Shown here one piece after another: positions 27,058 to 35,057 of a stretch of DNA of 64,000 nt. The notes under the pieces are model-generated. The model was given only the letters and a program-made list of their open reading frames with translations, was not told the origin of the DNA and searched no databases. The stretch lies in the NCBI RefSeq assembly GCF_001723355.1, contig NZ_LPWE01000013.1:372001-436000 (forward strand), in the 5' to 3' direction. The position numbers and the translations under genes are program-made. The number at the start of each line of letters is the position of its first letter. Position 1 is the stretch's first letter. The DNA comes from Methyloceanibacter stevinii. Its GTDB lineage: Bacteria > Pseudomonadota > Alphaproteobacteria > Rhizobiales > Methyloligellaceae.

Positions 27058-27282
27058 TCATTGGCCCTCTTCAGCTTCCTCCATCGGATCGGCCTCGGCC
27101 GGAGGCTCGTCCATCATGTCGTCACCTTCCATCATGTCATCGGCCGGTGCCTCGTCGGTCATCCCTTCCTCGGACATGGTCTCTTCTTCCATGTCGTCCT
27201 GAGCGAAAGAGGGGGTCGACAGGGAAGCGGACCCAAGCAGTAACGCCGTTCCAAACATCAACGCACTAGTGAGCTTGAGCAT
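27058..27282 (-). CDS. Small secreted acidic protein, paralogue of the gene at 23410
   Basis: A 74-residue protein with a signal peptide (about 1-27, ending SFAQD) and a highly acidic Glu/Asp/Met/Pro-rich mature part (DDMEEETMSEEGMTDE, DDMMEGDDMMDEPP) ending DPMEEAEEGQ. The same ending MEEAEEG plus N/Q, similar signal peptide and matching terminator mark it as a paralogue of the 84-residue protein at 23410, with the internal repeat missing. Minus-strand start at 27282. Function is unknown; metal binding or a role in the cell envelope is a guess. Confidence 0.7.
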   Translation of the reverse strand: MLKLTSALMFGTALLLGSASLSTPSFAQDDMEEETMSEEGMTDEAPADDMMEGDDMMDEPPAEADPMEEAEEGQ

Positions 27283-27571
27283 TCTCTTCGTTCCTTCGAT
27301 TAGAGGCGCGGCCCGTCGCCGCGCAACCGAAAATAGTGGGTCAAAAACGTCCGCTGGCAAGTGGGAAAATGCGTTGCTTGCGCGGAAAATGCGGACCGGG
27401 GAAGCGGGCCGCACCAGCGATCGTGACATGCATTTCACATGCAGGGCGCCTATGCTCGCGCCAGCCCGAAAAGGGCTCAACGGGAACACGGCGGGCGGGA
27501 CGGTGTTTGCCTTGGGGGCTTGCCTTGAGTGCAACCCAGCCCAGCCGAAAGCCGAAAACAGGGAGAGCGTC

Positions 27572-27886
27572 ATGCCATATCTATCCGGTGTTCTGACCGG
27601 GATCGTCCTCACTATCGTGGTCGTCTTCCTCATCGATCATGTCGGCGACGAGCCGGGCAGCCAAGACATCGTCAATTGGAACTATGTGGGCGGCGAACTC
27701 GGCCAGTCCGCGGGCAAGGTCGCCGACGAGGTGCGCGAGGAAGTGCACAAGGCGACCGCGCCGGAGCCGACAGAGGCGCCCGCAGCGGCACCCGAAGCTG
27801 CTCCCGCGCCGGCCATCGAGGCCATGCCCGAGCCCGAAACCACGACGCCGCCCGCGACCACCGGCACGCCAACAGACACGCCCTAG
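27572..27886 (+). CDS. Small membrane-anchored protein with Pro/Ala/Glu-rich tail
   Basis: A 104-residue protein. An N-terminal hydrophobic anchor (LSGVLTGIVLTIVVVFLIDHVG) is followed by a polar domain and a Pro/Ala/Glu/Thr-rich tail (residues 61-104) of the kind that spans the wall. ATG 27572 has GGGAGAG nine bp upstream; the frame is open far upstream from 27269 but that part is atypical. No domain is recognised. It stands alone; a 14-bp near-perfect inverted repeat follows it. Confidence 0.62.
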   Translation: MPYLSGVLTGIVLTIVVVFLIDHVGDEPGSQDIVNWNYVGGELGQSAGKVADEVREEVHKATAPEPTEAPAAAPEAAPAPAIEAMPEPETTTPPATTGTPTDTP

Positions 27887-27900
27887 GGGCCAAAGGGAAG

Positions 27901-27933
27901 GAGCGTGGGGCGCCCCTCTGGCGCCCTACGCTC
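27901..27933. other. Inverted repeat after the anchored protein gene
   Basis: Arms GAGCGTGGGGCGCC (27901-27914) and GGCGCCCTACGCTC (27920-27933) pair over 14 positions with one G-T wobble, loop CCTCT. No T tract follows, so it could be an mRNA stabiliser, a Rho-dependent stop or a site for protein rather than an intrinsic terminator. Confidence 0.55.
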
Positions 27934-27958
27934 GGGCCCATCAGCACCGCGTCGCCGC

Positions 27959-27988
27959 GCTCAAGTAGCGCGAAGCGCGGTAGCGAAC
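27959..27988 (+). repeat. Copy of dispersed GCTCAAG repeat
   Basis: The stretch begins GCTCAAGTAG and contains GCGCGGTAGCG. Its reverse complement is like the tandem units at 29305-29412 (GCGCTACCGC plus TTGAGC). It is the left, oppositely oriented copy beside the amidohydrolase gene. Confidence 0.5.
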
Positions 27989-28006
27989 GAAAGAGAGCCC
28001 TTGGAC

Positions 28007-28969
28007 TCAAGAACCAGAGAGATTCATGAGCGCGACGGCGTTCTCCCGCGCGACCTTGGCGCGTAACCCTGCGTCGATCGCGGCGCGATCGAGAAAGCGT
28101 CCCGCCGTCGCCGAGTCCTCGTAAGGATAGTCGACCGAGAACAGCACGCGGTCTTCGCCCAGGCTCGACAGCGCCGCAAGCAGCGGAACATCGTCGCACT
28201 GCCCCGCCGTCGTCACCCACAAATTGCGCGCAAGGTACGTGGATGGCTTCTCTTTCAGCGGACGCGGATTTGCCAGCAGCGCGAAACGGCTGTCGAGCCG
28301 CCACAGCACGTAAGGCAGCGTCTCGCCCATATGGCCGAGCACGATCTTGAGCTTGGGGAAGCGGTCGAACACGCCGGCGAAGACGAGGCGCAGGAAATGC
28401 GCCGAGGTTTCGATCGTCCACTCCCAGACGGGCTTATCCATCTCCGGGCAGCCTTGCAGCACGTAAGGCATTTTGAAGCTGTCCGCCGGATGCAGATAGA
28501 GCGGCACATCGAGGGCCTGCAGGCGCTCCCAGAACGGATCGTAGCGGGGATCATCCAGATAGACGCCGTTGGTATGGCCGTTGATGAGAGCGCCCGCGAA
28601 GCCAAGCTGCTTCACGCAGCGCTCGAGTTCGTCTGCCGCCCCGCTCGCGTCCTGCATGGCAAGATGGGCGAAACCGCGATAGCGCGTGGGCCTCTTCTGG
28701 ATCTCGCCCGCGAGCGCGTCATTGGCCCCGGCGGCCAGCGCCGTCGCTTTCTTCGCGTCCGGCTCGGTCTGCACGCCGGGCCCGGTGACCGACAGCACGG
28801 CGATGTCGACGCCGGCCGCATCCATGGCTTTGAGCCGCTGCTCGCCGAAATCGGTGAGGGAGCCCAGGAGGTGCTTTCGGCCCTCGTCGGAGACGGCCGG
28901 CATCGCCGGCAACAGATAGGGCAGAAGCGGCTCCGTGATGAAGTGCTCTTCGAGTGCGATCTTCTGCAT
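28007..28969 (-). CDS. Amidohydrolase family decarboxylase-like protein
   Basis: A 320-residue TIM-barrel amidohydrolase 2 protein. The N-terminal IALEEHF (metal site EEH) and later HPADSFKMP, LGHMGETLPY and SVDYPYE (metal Asp) match the 2,3-dihydroxybenzoate and gamma-resorcylate decarboxylase branch, which uses a zinc or manganese centre. The substrate cannot be told; aromatic hydroxy acids are typical. It stands alone between repeats: related repeat elements lie 27959-27988 and 29305-29412 in opposite orientation, so the gene is flanked by inverted copies. Start ATG at 28969. Confidence 0.85.
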   Translation of the reverse strand: MQKIALEEHFITEPLLPYLLPAMPAVSDEGRKHLLGSLTDFGEQRLKAMDAAGVDIAVLSVTGPGVQTEPDAKKATALAAGANDALAGEIQKRPTRYRGFAHLAMQDASGAADELERCVKQLGFAGALINGHTNGVYLDDPRYDPFWERLQALDVPLYLHPADSFKMPYVLQGCPEMDKPVWEWTIETSAHFLRLVFAGVFDRFPKLKIVLGHMGETLPYVLWRLDSRFALLANPRPLKEKPSTYLARNLWVTTAGQCDDVPLLAALSSLGEDRVLFSVDYPYEDSATAGRFLDRAAIDAGLRAKVARENAVALMNLSGS

Positions 28970-29079
28970 GGGGCGGCCTTATGCTCTGCGCTGGTGCTTG
29001 TGTTTGGCTGGTGCCTGCGCTGGTGCGTAGGTTGACGTTTACGCGCCATATGTTCAGACAGGCCTTAAGCCCCGGTTGC

Positions 29080-29147
29080 GGCGCCCCCACGTCCCCCGTC
29101 CCAAACGGCAGACGGTCTGCGAGCCACGCGTCCTTGCGGGCGAGCGG
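29080..29147 (+). repeat. Dispersed element, copy A
   Basis: A stretch with CGTCCCCCG, then the near-palindromic core GCAGACGGTCTGC (29108-29120) and GCGTCCT. It matches copy B at 29831-29891 across most of 60-65 bp with indels. Confidence 0.5.
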
Positions 29148-29183
29148 CTTACTTGAGCGCGAGACCGCTTTTCTTTCATCGTC

Positions 29184-29206
29184 ATTGCCGGACTTGTTCC
29201 GGCAAT
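29184..29206. repeat. REP-type palindrome 1
   Basis: Perfect nine-bp arms ATTGCCGGA (29184-29192) and TCCGGCAAT (29198-29206) with loop CTTGT. Such hairpins are common between genes in Rhizobiales. The loop is the reverse complement of the loop of the neighbouring palindrome 2. Confidence 0.75.
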
Positions 29207-29244
29207 CCATTTGGGACTCGCCCAGACTGCTGACTCCCTAGTGG

Positions 29245-29267
29245 ACCCCCGGGACAAGCCCGGGGGT
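29245..29267. repeat. REP-type palindrome 2
   Basis: Perfect nine-bp arms ACCCCCGGG (29245-29253) and CCCGGGGGT (29259-29267) with loop ACAAG. It lies 38 bp after palindrome 1, and the loops are complementary, so the two RNAs could pair in cis or the pair may be a single composite element. Confidence 0.75.
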
Positions 29268-29304
29268 GACGAGTCAAAGTGTATACGCGCACGCCTTCTT
29301 TAGT

Positions 29305-29412
29305 GCGCTACCGCCTAGCGGCCTGCTTGAGCCCGTCCTTTTACGCGCTATCGCCTAGCGGCTGCTTGAGCGCGTCTTTGTTTGCGCTACCGGCCTAGCG
29401 GCCTACTTGAGC
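29305..29412 (+). repeat. Tandem 39-40 bp repeat, three imperfect copies
   Basis: Units start GCGCTACCGCC or GCGCTATCGCC and end in TTGAGC, at 29305, 29345 and 29384. Related fragments lie at about 29135-29165 and, in reverse orientation, at 27959-27988. Spacers are short and not unique, so this is not CRISPR. Confidence 0.65.
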
Positions 29413-29830
29413 GCGGGAATGACAACCGAGAAGGCAAGCCAAAGCGCCTCGCTGCGTGGAAACACACCGAGCCCGCAAAAGTCTCGCTACGTCTCAAACT
29501 CAAACCCGCGAAGCGGGACTTGCGGGGCGCTGGTCGGCCGCCGTCCGTTTTTGTTTGTTGGGCAGCCTTCCGGCGCCCCGCATGGCACATCGAAATCGCT
29601 TCACGAGAAGCGAAGCAACCCCTGTGCGCCGCGGCGATATTGCAGCCCCCATCTCCGCTTATCTCCTGCCGTTCGGTATGAACCCTTCGAAGGAGGGCAA
29701 GCCCGCATGGTGGGGCCTTGGATGACTACGCCCAAGGCGGGAGGTAAGGGACCCCTGAGGCCGTTCCGTTACGCATGATGCGGGCGTCCGGGCCTTCTCT
29801 CATCCAGCCCATCTTTACCGCACCTTCCTC

Positions 29831-29891
29831 AGGCGCCGCGTCCCCCGCCCCGAGAGCAGACGGTCTGCAGCTCGCGTCCTCACGAACGAGG
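29831..29891 (+). repeat. Dispersed element, copy B
   Basis: Contains CGTCCCCCG and the core GCAGACGGTCTGC at 29856-29868 followed by GCGTCCTCACG. It matches copy A at 29080-29147 in the same orientation, 750 bp apart. Confidence 0.5.
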
Positions 29892-29983
29892 GATGGCACT
29901 ATCGTAGCTCAGGTTTTGGGGAGGGGGATAGGGTTGGGGCGCTTCGGTAGTAATCCGACGCGTATGGACCGAGCCAGCAGCCA

Positions 29984-30517
29984 CTAAATCGATGGAAGCC
30001 GTTTCGGAGTATGAATTTGACGTAATGCTTGATAGAGCTGCTTTGCGTTTGCCAGCCTTTTTGGCGTTGCTTTAATTGGCTTACGCACGGTGGTTTCTGA
30101 CCACGGGTCGGCAAAGTTTTTGGTCGCGAGGTAAGCAGCCGTAGCAGCAAGCTCTAGCTCAACGGCGTCTGCATCTACGATCTGCTCCGCGATTTTGGCA
30201 CGCACTTTAGTAGCGCTGGCCTTTGATTTGCCAGTGCTCGTGAAAACAGAATAGTAGCCATCCCAGGAGCTGGGTTTCTCTTTTTCATCTATCAGGCCGA
30301 GTAGACTGGCGTCCTGCATCGCGTCGGTTAGCTCGTCGCTATAAGGGCCGAAGTTATGGTACGTGAAAGAGAATCCTTCACCGACACCTGCAAGCTCGAA
30401 AACATAGGCGATCTTCTGCAAGCGGGTTCGCCCGACAATCTTTCCCCCCGCATCTCTAACAATATCGACGGCCTTTTCAGCTTCGGATTTCTGGCTAAGC
30501 TTTTGGGGCACTGTCAA
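29984..30517 (-). CDS. YwgA/Panacea-like protein, partner of HD phosphohydrolase
   Basis: A 177-residue protein with the pattern GRTRLQKIAYVFELAG at 29-44 and HNFGPYSDEL at 54-63, matching the YwgA family and the related DUF4065 (Panacea) fold, known as an antitoxin domain in toxin-antitoxin pairs. Its N-terminus overlaps the end of the HD gene by 23 bp (30495-30517), so the two are translationally coupled. In Bacillus, ywgA also stands by an HD phosphohydrolase (ywfO). GC appears lower than neighbours. The role as a regulator or neutraliser of the HD enzyme is inferred. Confidence 0.75.
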   Translation of the reverse strand: MTVPQKLSQKSEAEKAVDIVRDAGGKIVGRTRLQKIAYVFELAGVGEGFSFTYHNFGPYSDELTDAMQDASLLGLIDEKEKPSSWDGYYSVFTSTGKSKASATKVRAKIAEQIVDADAVELELAATAAYLATKNFADPWSETTVRKPIKATPKRLANAKQLYQALRQIHTPKRLPSI

Positions 30518-31921
30518 TCTCTCTAGCTATGACCTTTTTAATAAAGGTACGCGATTCTCTGTCATCTTTGGGCACATAAAGGCGAAACAACTGGAAAGGC
30601 TCTATGGCCCGCACGACCTTTGATCGATCGCCGAGGTCGACTAACTCGTCCGAACCAAGCCTTATCCGAATCTGATTGAGTGGCCCTTTTGATTCTTGAA
30701 GGGGTTTGTAGGGATCACGCTTGTCCTGGTCGACGAGAATCCTCGGCGTTTCCCCAGCTTGTTTGGAAAGCCATTGCCTCACGCGTTCTCGGATGTTGGC
30801 GCACATGCGGTCGACCATCTTCCCATCCTCGTCAGCCCTCTTTCCCTTGTTCTTCGCCTTCTCCCGAAGCGCGTGCTTAATCTCCTCCCGAACATCAATG
30901 GCTTTGTAAAAGGCGCGATCGCGCAGTCGACTAGCCAACTCAGAGACCGATCTGTCCTTCGCTTCAGCCATTGAAGCTAGGGCGCCGGAAATCACGACGT
31001 CGTCGAGGCGAAGGACGGATTCCAGGTCGTCAGGGTTTCTTGCAAACTGCACTAGGGGATGGCCACCGTAAGGCCCGTAAGTCTGACGGATTCATCCTTG
31101 CTCAGCTTAACTACTCGGCACAGAAGTTCTGTAAACAGCTTCTCTGCGCCGCGCGTGGTCTTGTGCAAATAGACTGTGGGGTAGAGTTGGAAGAGACCCA
31201 AAACATAGGCTTCCGCCGCGAAGATCGCTTTAGGGCCTAGAACAAATGTCTCAACTGGGCCGAGGTTTTCTTCGTCAACACCAGATGGCACCTCCCCCAC
31301 CTCGATGTTGGCAAGAAGCAACTCAAAATCTATGGCACCCTGCTGTGTGCCCGTCATTAAGCGGTCGCGCTGCATGTAGTCCAGGCGATCAGCATCAAAC
31401 TGGCTTGAGACCACAGCGCTGTAAATATTACCCGGGCCCTCTGCCTTAATGATGCGGGCGACGTCGTCAGAGAAACCGCTTCCCAATTCGTTTAGCCTGT
31501 CTGCGACCTCGCTATCCATAATAATGGCGTCGCTGACCTCTTCATGGTCCGCCAATCTCAGATCTAGTCGGCGCCCCACTTCCTCAAATGCGTGGCTAAA
31601 TGGACCATGCCCTAAGTCATGTACCAGCGCCGCTGCAATCGCTTGATGCGCGCGTGTCTCCAAATAACGGCTTTGGCCCAAGTGCTCCTTAATAATCCGC
31701 ATCAGCTTACGAGCCACGTGAAAGACGCCAAGACTGTGGGCAAACCGCGAGTGCGTGGCACCTGGATAGACAAACTCCGAAAAGCCTAACTGCTTTACGC
31801 GGCGCAATCGTTGAAAGGGCCGAGTTTGTATGACGCGCCACATGACATGCTCGAACTCGTTAGCCTGAAACGTGATCAGATTGTGCAGAGGGTCTCGGAT
31901 TCGCTGTGCTTCAAAAGTCAT
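30495..31921 (-). pseudogene. HD-domain phosphohydrolase (dGTPase-like), frameshifted near 31066
   Basis: The rejoined product is about 475 residues, the usual length of COG1078 proteins related to dGTPase. His62, the pair His101-Asp102 (LVHDLGHGPFSHAF) and a later Asp in SSQFDADRLDYMQRD form the metal site that would cut nucleotides. The first frame ends at 31052 after RLTGLTVAIP; the rest (VQFARNPDDLESVLRLDD and onward) continues in another frame from about 31066. Adding one G restores TGLTGGHPLVQFARN. A perfect palindrome lies 28 bp upstream. The YwgA/Panacea-like gene follows with a 23-bp overlap. The break may be a sequencing error. Confidence 0.8.
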
Positions 31922-31948
31922 TGTTCACGATTTGTTCTGTTTGTCAAG

Positions 31949-31967
31949 ACAATCCACTCTGGATTGT
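31949..31967. promoter_or_regulatory. Palindromic operator candidate upstream of HD-YwgA-like operon
   Basis: Eight-bp arms ACAATCCA and TGGATTGT with a CTC spacer form a perfect palindrome 28 bp upstream of the HD start. Next to it, 31941-31952 reads TTGTC AA GACAA, a second small palindrome sharing ACAA. Such overlapping palindromes in a promoter suggest binding by a dimeric regulator, possibly the YwgA/Panacea-like product; this is inferred from symmetry only. Confidence 0.5.
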
Positions 31968-32011
31968 TGACCTAGCTGGCACAACCCCAGTCCAACATCG
32001 AGCTTAACGCG

Positions 32012-34975
32012 TCACTCCGCAGCCTCGGCCTTCTTCCGTGGGCTGCGCTTAGCGGGTGACTTCGATGCCTTGCCGCTAGTGGCCTTCGCAGGTGCCTTCG
32101 ACGCGCCAGAGCCTGAGCCGCCGGAAGCTCCCCGTCGCCCCAACAGCTCCTTCAGATACTGCCCCGTATAGCTGTCCTTGACGGCCGCCACTTCTTCGGG
32201 CGTGCCGGTGGCGACCACGTGTCCGCCGCCGTCGCCGCCTTCGGGGCCGAGGTCGATGATGTGGTCCGCCGTCTTGATCACTTCGAGATTGTGCTCGATG
32301 ACGATCACGGTGTTGCCTTGGTCGACCAGCTCGTGCAGCACTTCGAGCAGCTTCGCCACGTCGTGGAAGTGCAGCCCCGTCGTGGGCTCGTCGAGAATAT
32401 ACAGTGTACGGCCCGTCGCGCGCTTGGACAGCTCCTTGGAGAGCTTGATGCGCTGGGCCTCGCCGCCCGACAGCGTCGTCGCCTGCTGGCCCACATGGAT
32501 ATAGCCGAGGCCGACCCGGGCGAGGGTGAGGAGCTTGTCGCGCACGGACGGCACCGCCTTGAACAGCTCGGCCGCCTCGTCCACGGTCATGTCCAGCACG
32601 TCGGCGATGGACTTGCCCTTGAACTTGATCTCCAGCGTCTCGCGGTCGTAGCGCTTGCCCTTGCACACATCGCAGGTGACGTAGATATCGGGCAGGAAGT
32701 GCATCTCGATCTTGATGACGCCGTCGCCCTGGCAGGCTTCGCAGCGCCCGCCTTTCACGTTGAAGGAGAAGCGCCCCGGCTTGTAGCCGCGCGTCTTCGC
32801 CTCGGGCAGCTCGGCGAACCATTCGCGGATGGGCGTGAAGGCGCCCGTATAGGTGGCGGGGTTGGAGCGCGGCGTGCGGCCGATCGGGCTCTGGTCGATG
32901 TCGATGACCTTGTCGAGATGTTCGAGGCCGACGATCTCGTCGTACTCGCCGGGGAGCTCGCGCGCATTGTTCAGCTTGCGGGCGACCGCGCGGTAGAGCG
33001 TCTCGATGAGGAAGGTGGACTTGCCGCCGCCCGAGACGCCCGTCACGCAGGTGAAGAGGCCGAGCGGCATGTCGACGTCGATGTCCTTGAGATTGTTCTC
33101 GCGCGCGCTTGATTTGAGGCTGCGGCCGCGTTTGGGCTTGCGGCGGTTCTTCGGCAGTTCGATCTGCTTCAGCCCCACGAGGTACTGGCCCGTGAGACTG
33201 TCCGGGGACTGCATGATCTGTTTGGGCGTGCCTTCGGCCACGACCTTGCCGCCAGCGCGCGCGCCGGGGCCCATGTCGACCACGTGGTCCGATTCCAGGA
33301 TCGCGTCTTCGTCGTGCTCCACCACGATCACCGAGTTGCCGAGATCGCGCAGGTGCTTCAGCGTGTCGAGCAGGCGGGCATTGTCGCGCTGGTGCAGGCC
33401 AATAGAAGGCTCGTCCAGCACGTAGAGCACGCCGGTGAGGCCGGAACCGATCTGGGAGGCGAGACGGATGCGCTGGCTCTCGCCGCCGGAGAGGGTGCCG
33501 GAGGCGCGGGCGAGCGTCAGGTACTCCAGACCGACATCGTCGAGGAACTTCAGCCGCTCGCGGATCTCTTTGAGGATGCGCTCGGCGATCTCGTTCTGCT
33601 TGTCCGTGAGCTCGCCGGGGAGGTTATCGAACCACTCCTTGGCGTCCCGGATCGACATGTCGGTGACTTCGCCGATGTGGTGCCCGGCGATCTTCACCGC
33701 GAGCGCCTGCGGCTTGAGGCGGTAGCCGAGACAGGCTTCGCAGGGCTGGTCGGACTGATAGCGCTCCAGCTCCTCGCGCACCCAGTTGGATTCGGTCTCG
33801 CGCCAGCGCCGCTCGATATTGGTGATGACCCCTTCGAACGGCTTCTCGGTCTGGTAGCGCCGCACGCCGTCGTCATAGACGAACGTGACCTCGTCGATAG
33901 AGCCGTAGAGCACGATCTCGCGGAAGTCCTCGGGCAGGTCCTTCCACGGCTTCGTCATGGGCTGCTTGTAGTGCTTGGCCACGGCCTCCAGCGTCTGCTG
34001 ATAGTAGGGCGAGGTGGCCGACGTGCGCGTCCAGGGCGCGATGGCGCCGCGGTTCAGCGACAGCGCATCGTTCGGCACCACCAGCTCCGGCTCGAAGAAC
34101 AGCTCCGTGCCGAGCCCGTCGCATTCGGGGCAGGCGCCGTAGGGGTTGTTGAACGAGAACAGCCGCGGCTCGATCTCCTCGATGGTGAAGCCCGAGACGG
34201 GGCAGGCGAACTTGGCCGAGAAGATGATGCGCTTGTCCTCGCCGGGCCCGCGCTCGTCGGCGAACTCGGCGATGGCGATGCCGTCGGAGAGCGACAACGC
34301 GGTCTCCAGCGAGTCCGCCAGCCGCGCGGACATGTCGGACCGCACCACGACCCGGTCCACCACCACGTCGATATCGTGCTTCAGCTTCTTGTCGAGCTTC
34401 GGCGCTTCGGAGATCTCGTGGAACTGATTGTCGATCTTGACCCGCTGGAAGCCTTTCTTCTGCAGCTCCGCCAGCTCCTTGCGGTATTCGCCCTTGCGGC
34501 CGCGCGCGATCGGCGCCAGCAGATACAGCCGCGTGCCTTCCGGAAGGTCTAGGACCCGGTCCACCATCTGGCTCACGGTCTGGCTTTCGATGGGCAGGCC
34601 CGTCGCCGGCGAATAGGGGGATGCGACCCGCGCCCAGAGCAGGCGCATATAGTCGTAGATCTCCGTCACCGTGCCCACGGTCGAGCGCGGGTTCTTGGAG
34701 GTGGTCTTCTGCTCGATGGAGATGGCGGGAGACAGGCCCTCGATATGGTCCACGTCCGGCTTCTGCATCATGTCCAGGAACTGGCGTGCGTAGGCCGAAA
34801 GGCTCTCCACATAGCGCCGCTGCCCCTCGGCATAGATCGTGTCGAAGGCCAGCGAGGACTTGCCGGAGCCGGAAAGGCCCGTAATCACCACTAGTTTTTC
34901 GCGCGGCAGGTCGAGAGACACGTTCTTGAGATTGTGTTCCCGGGCGCCGCGAATGGAGATGGATTTTGCCGTCAT
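32012..34975 (-). CDS. uvrA: Excinuclease ABC subunit UvrA
   Basis: A 987-residue ABC-type DNA damage sensor for nucleotide excision repair. Visible features are two ATPase halves with Walker A motifs ([15 protein letters not shown] and [12 protein letters not shown]), signature loops ([21 protein letters not shown]) and zinc fingers ([30 protein letters not shown]). The start taken is MTAKSIS at 34975; a longer frame to 35323 is not supported by family length. The C-terminal tail is basic Ala/Lys-rich. It lies between the HD operon and a PIF1-like helicase in the same direction. Confidence 0.97.
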   Translation of the reverse strand: MTAKSISIRGAREHNLKNVSLDLPREKLVVITGLSGSGKSSLAFDTIYAEGQRRYVESLSAYARQFLDMMQKPDVDHIEGLSPAISIEQKTTSKNPRSTVGTVTEIYDYMRLLWARVASPYSPATGLPIESQTVSQMVDRVLDLPEGTRLYLLAPIARGRKGEYRKELAELQKKGFQRVKIDNQFHEISEAPKLDKKLKHDIDVVVDRVVVRSDMSARLADSLETALSLSDGIAIAEFADERGPGEDKRIIFSAKFACPVSGFTIEEIEPRLFSFNNPYGACPECDGLGTELFFEPELVVPNDALSLNRGAIAPWTRTSATSPYYQQTLEAVAKHYKQPMTKPWKDLPEDFREIVLYGSIDEVTFVYDDGVRRYQTEKPFEGVITNIERRWRETESNWVREELERYQSDQPCEACLGYRLKPQALAVKIAGHHIGEVTDMSIRDAKEWFDNLPGELTDKQNEIAERILKEIRERLKFLDDVGLEYLTLARASGTLSGGESQRIRLASQIGSGLTGVLYVLDEPSIGLHQRDNARLLDTLKHLRDLGNSVIVVEHDEDAILESDHVVDMGPGARAGGKVVAEGTPKQIMQSPDSLTGQYLVGLKQIELPKNRRKPKRGRSLKSSARENNLKDIDVDMPLGLFTCVTGVSGGGKSTFLIETLYRAVARKLNNARELPGEYDEIVGLEHLDKVIDIDQSPIGRTPRSNPATYTGAFTPIREWFAELPEAKTRGYKPGRFSFNVKGGRCEACQGDGVIKIEMHFLPDIYVTCDVCKGKRYDRETLEIKFKGKSIADVLDMTVDEAAELFKAVPSVRDKLLTLARVGLGYIHVGQQATTLSGGEAQRIKLSKELSKRATGRTLYILDEPTTGLHFHDVAKLLEVLHELVDQGNTVIVIEHNLEVIKTADHIIDLGPEGGDGGGHVVATGTPEEVAAVKDSYTGQYLKELLGRRGASGGSGSGASKAPAKATSGKASKSPAKRSPRKKAEAAE

Positions 34976-35057
34976 ACTGCGAGGTAATGTCGGGGGATGC
35001 GGCCCCTCGCGCAAGGCATAAGAGGCCGCAGGCGGCCGTTGTTGGGGCCATTTTTCA

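Larger units (their letters stand above)
28970..29983. other. Repeat-rich intergenic region without genes
   Basis: About 1 kb between the amidohydrolase and the YwgA-like gene has no credible coding frame on either strand. It contains two REP-type palindromes (29184-29267), a tandem 39-40 bp repeat (29305-29412) and two copies of a 60-65 bp element (29080 and 29831). Short frames here overlap each other in all directions, as expected for repeats. Confidence 0.7.

Noticed and set aside
29305-29412. Possible CRISPR array
   Set aside because: Units are imperfect, spacers of about 10-12 bp are short and non-unique, and no cas gene is present.
29382-29778. Several overlapping ORFs of 60-120 residues
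   Set aside because: They overlap in different frames within repeats and show no domain, so they are repeat artefacts.
31052-31921. Reading the two HD parts as separate genes
   Set aside because: The second ORF starts mid-domain without its own ribosome site, and one base joins them into a standard COG1078 protein.
34976-35057. LexA box upstream of uvrA or near ssb
   Set aside because: No GTTC-N7-GTTC motif was found at either place.
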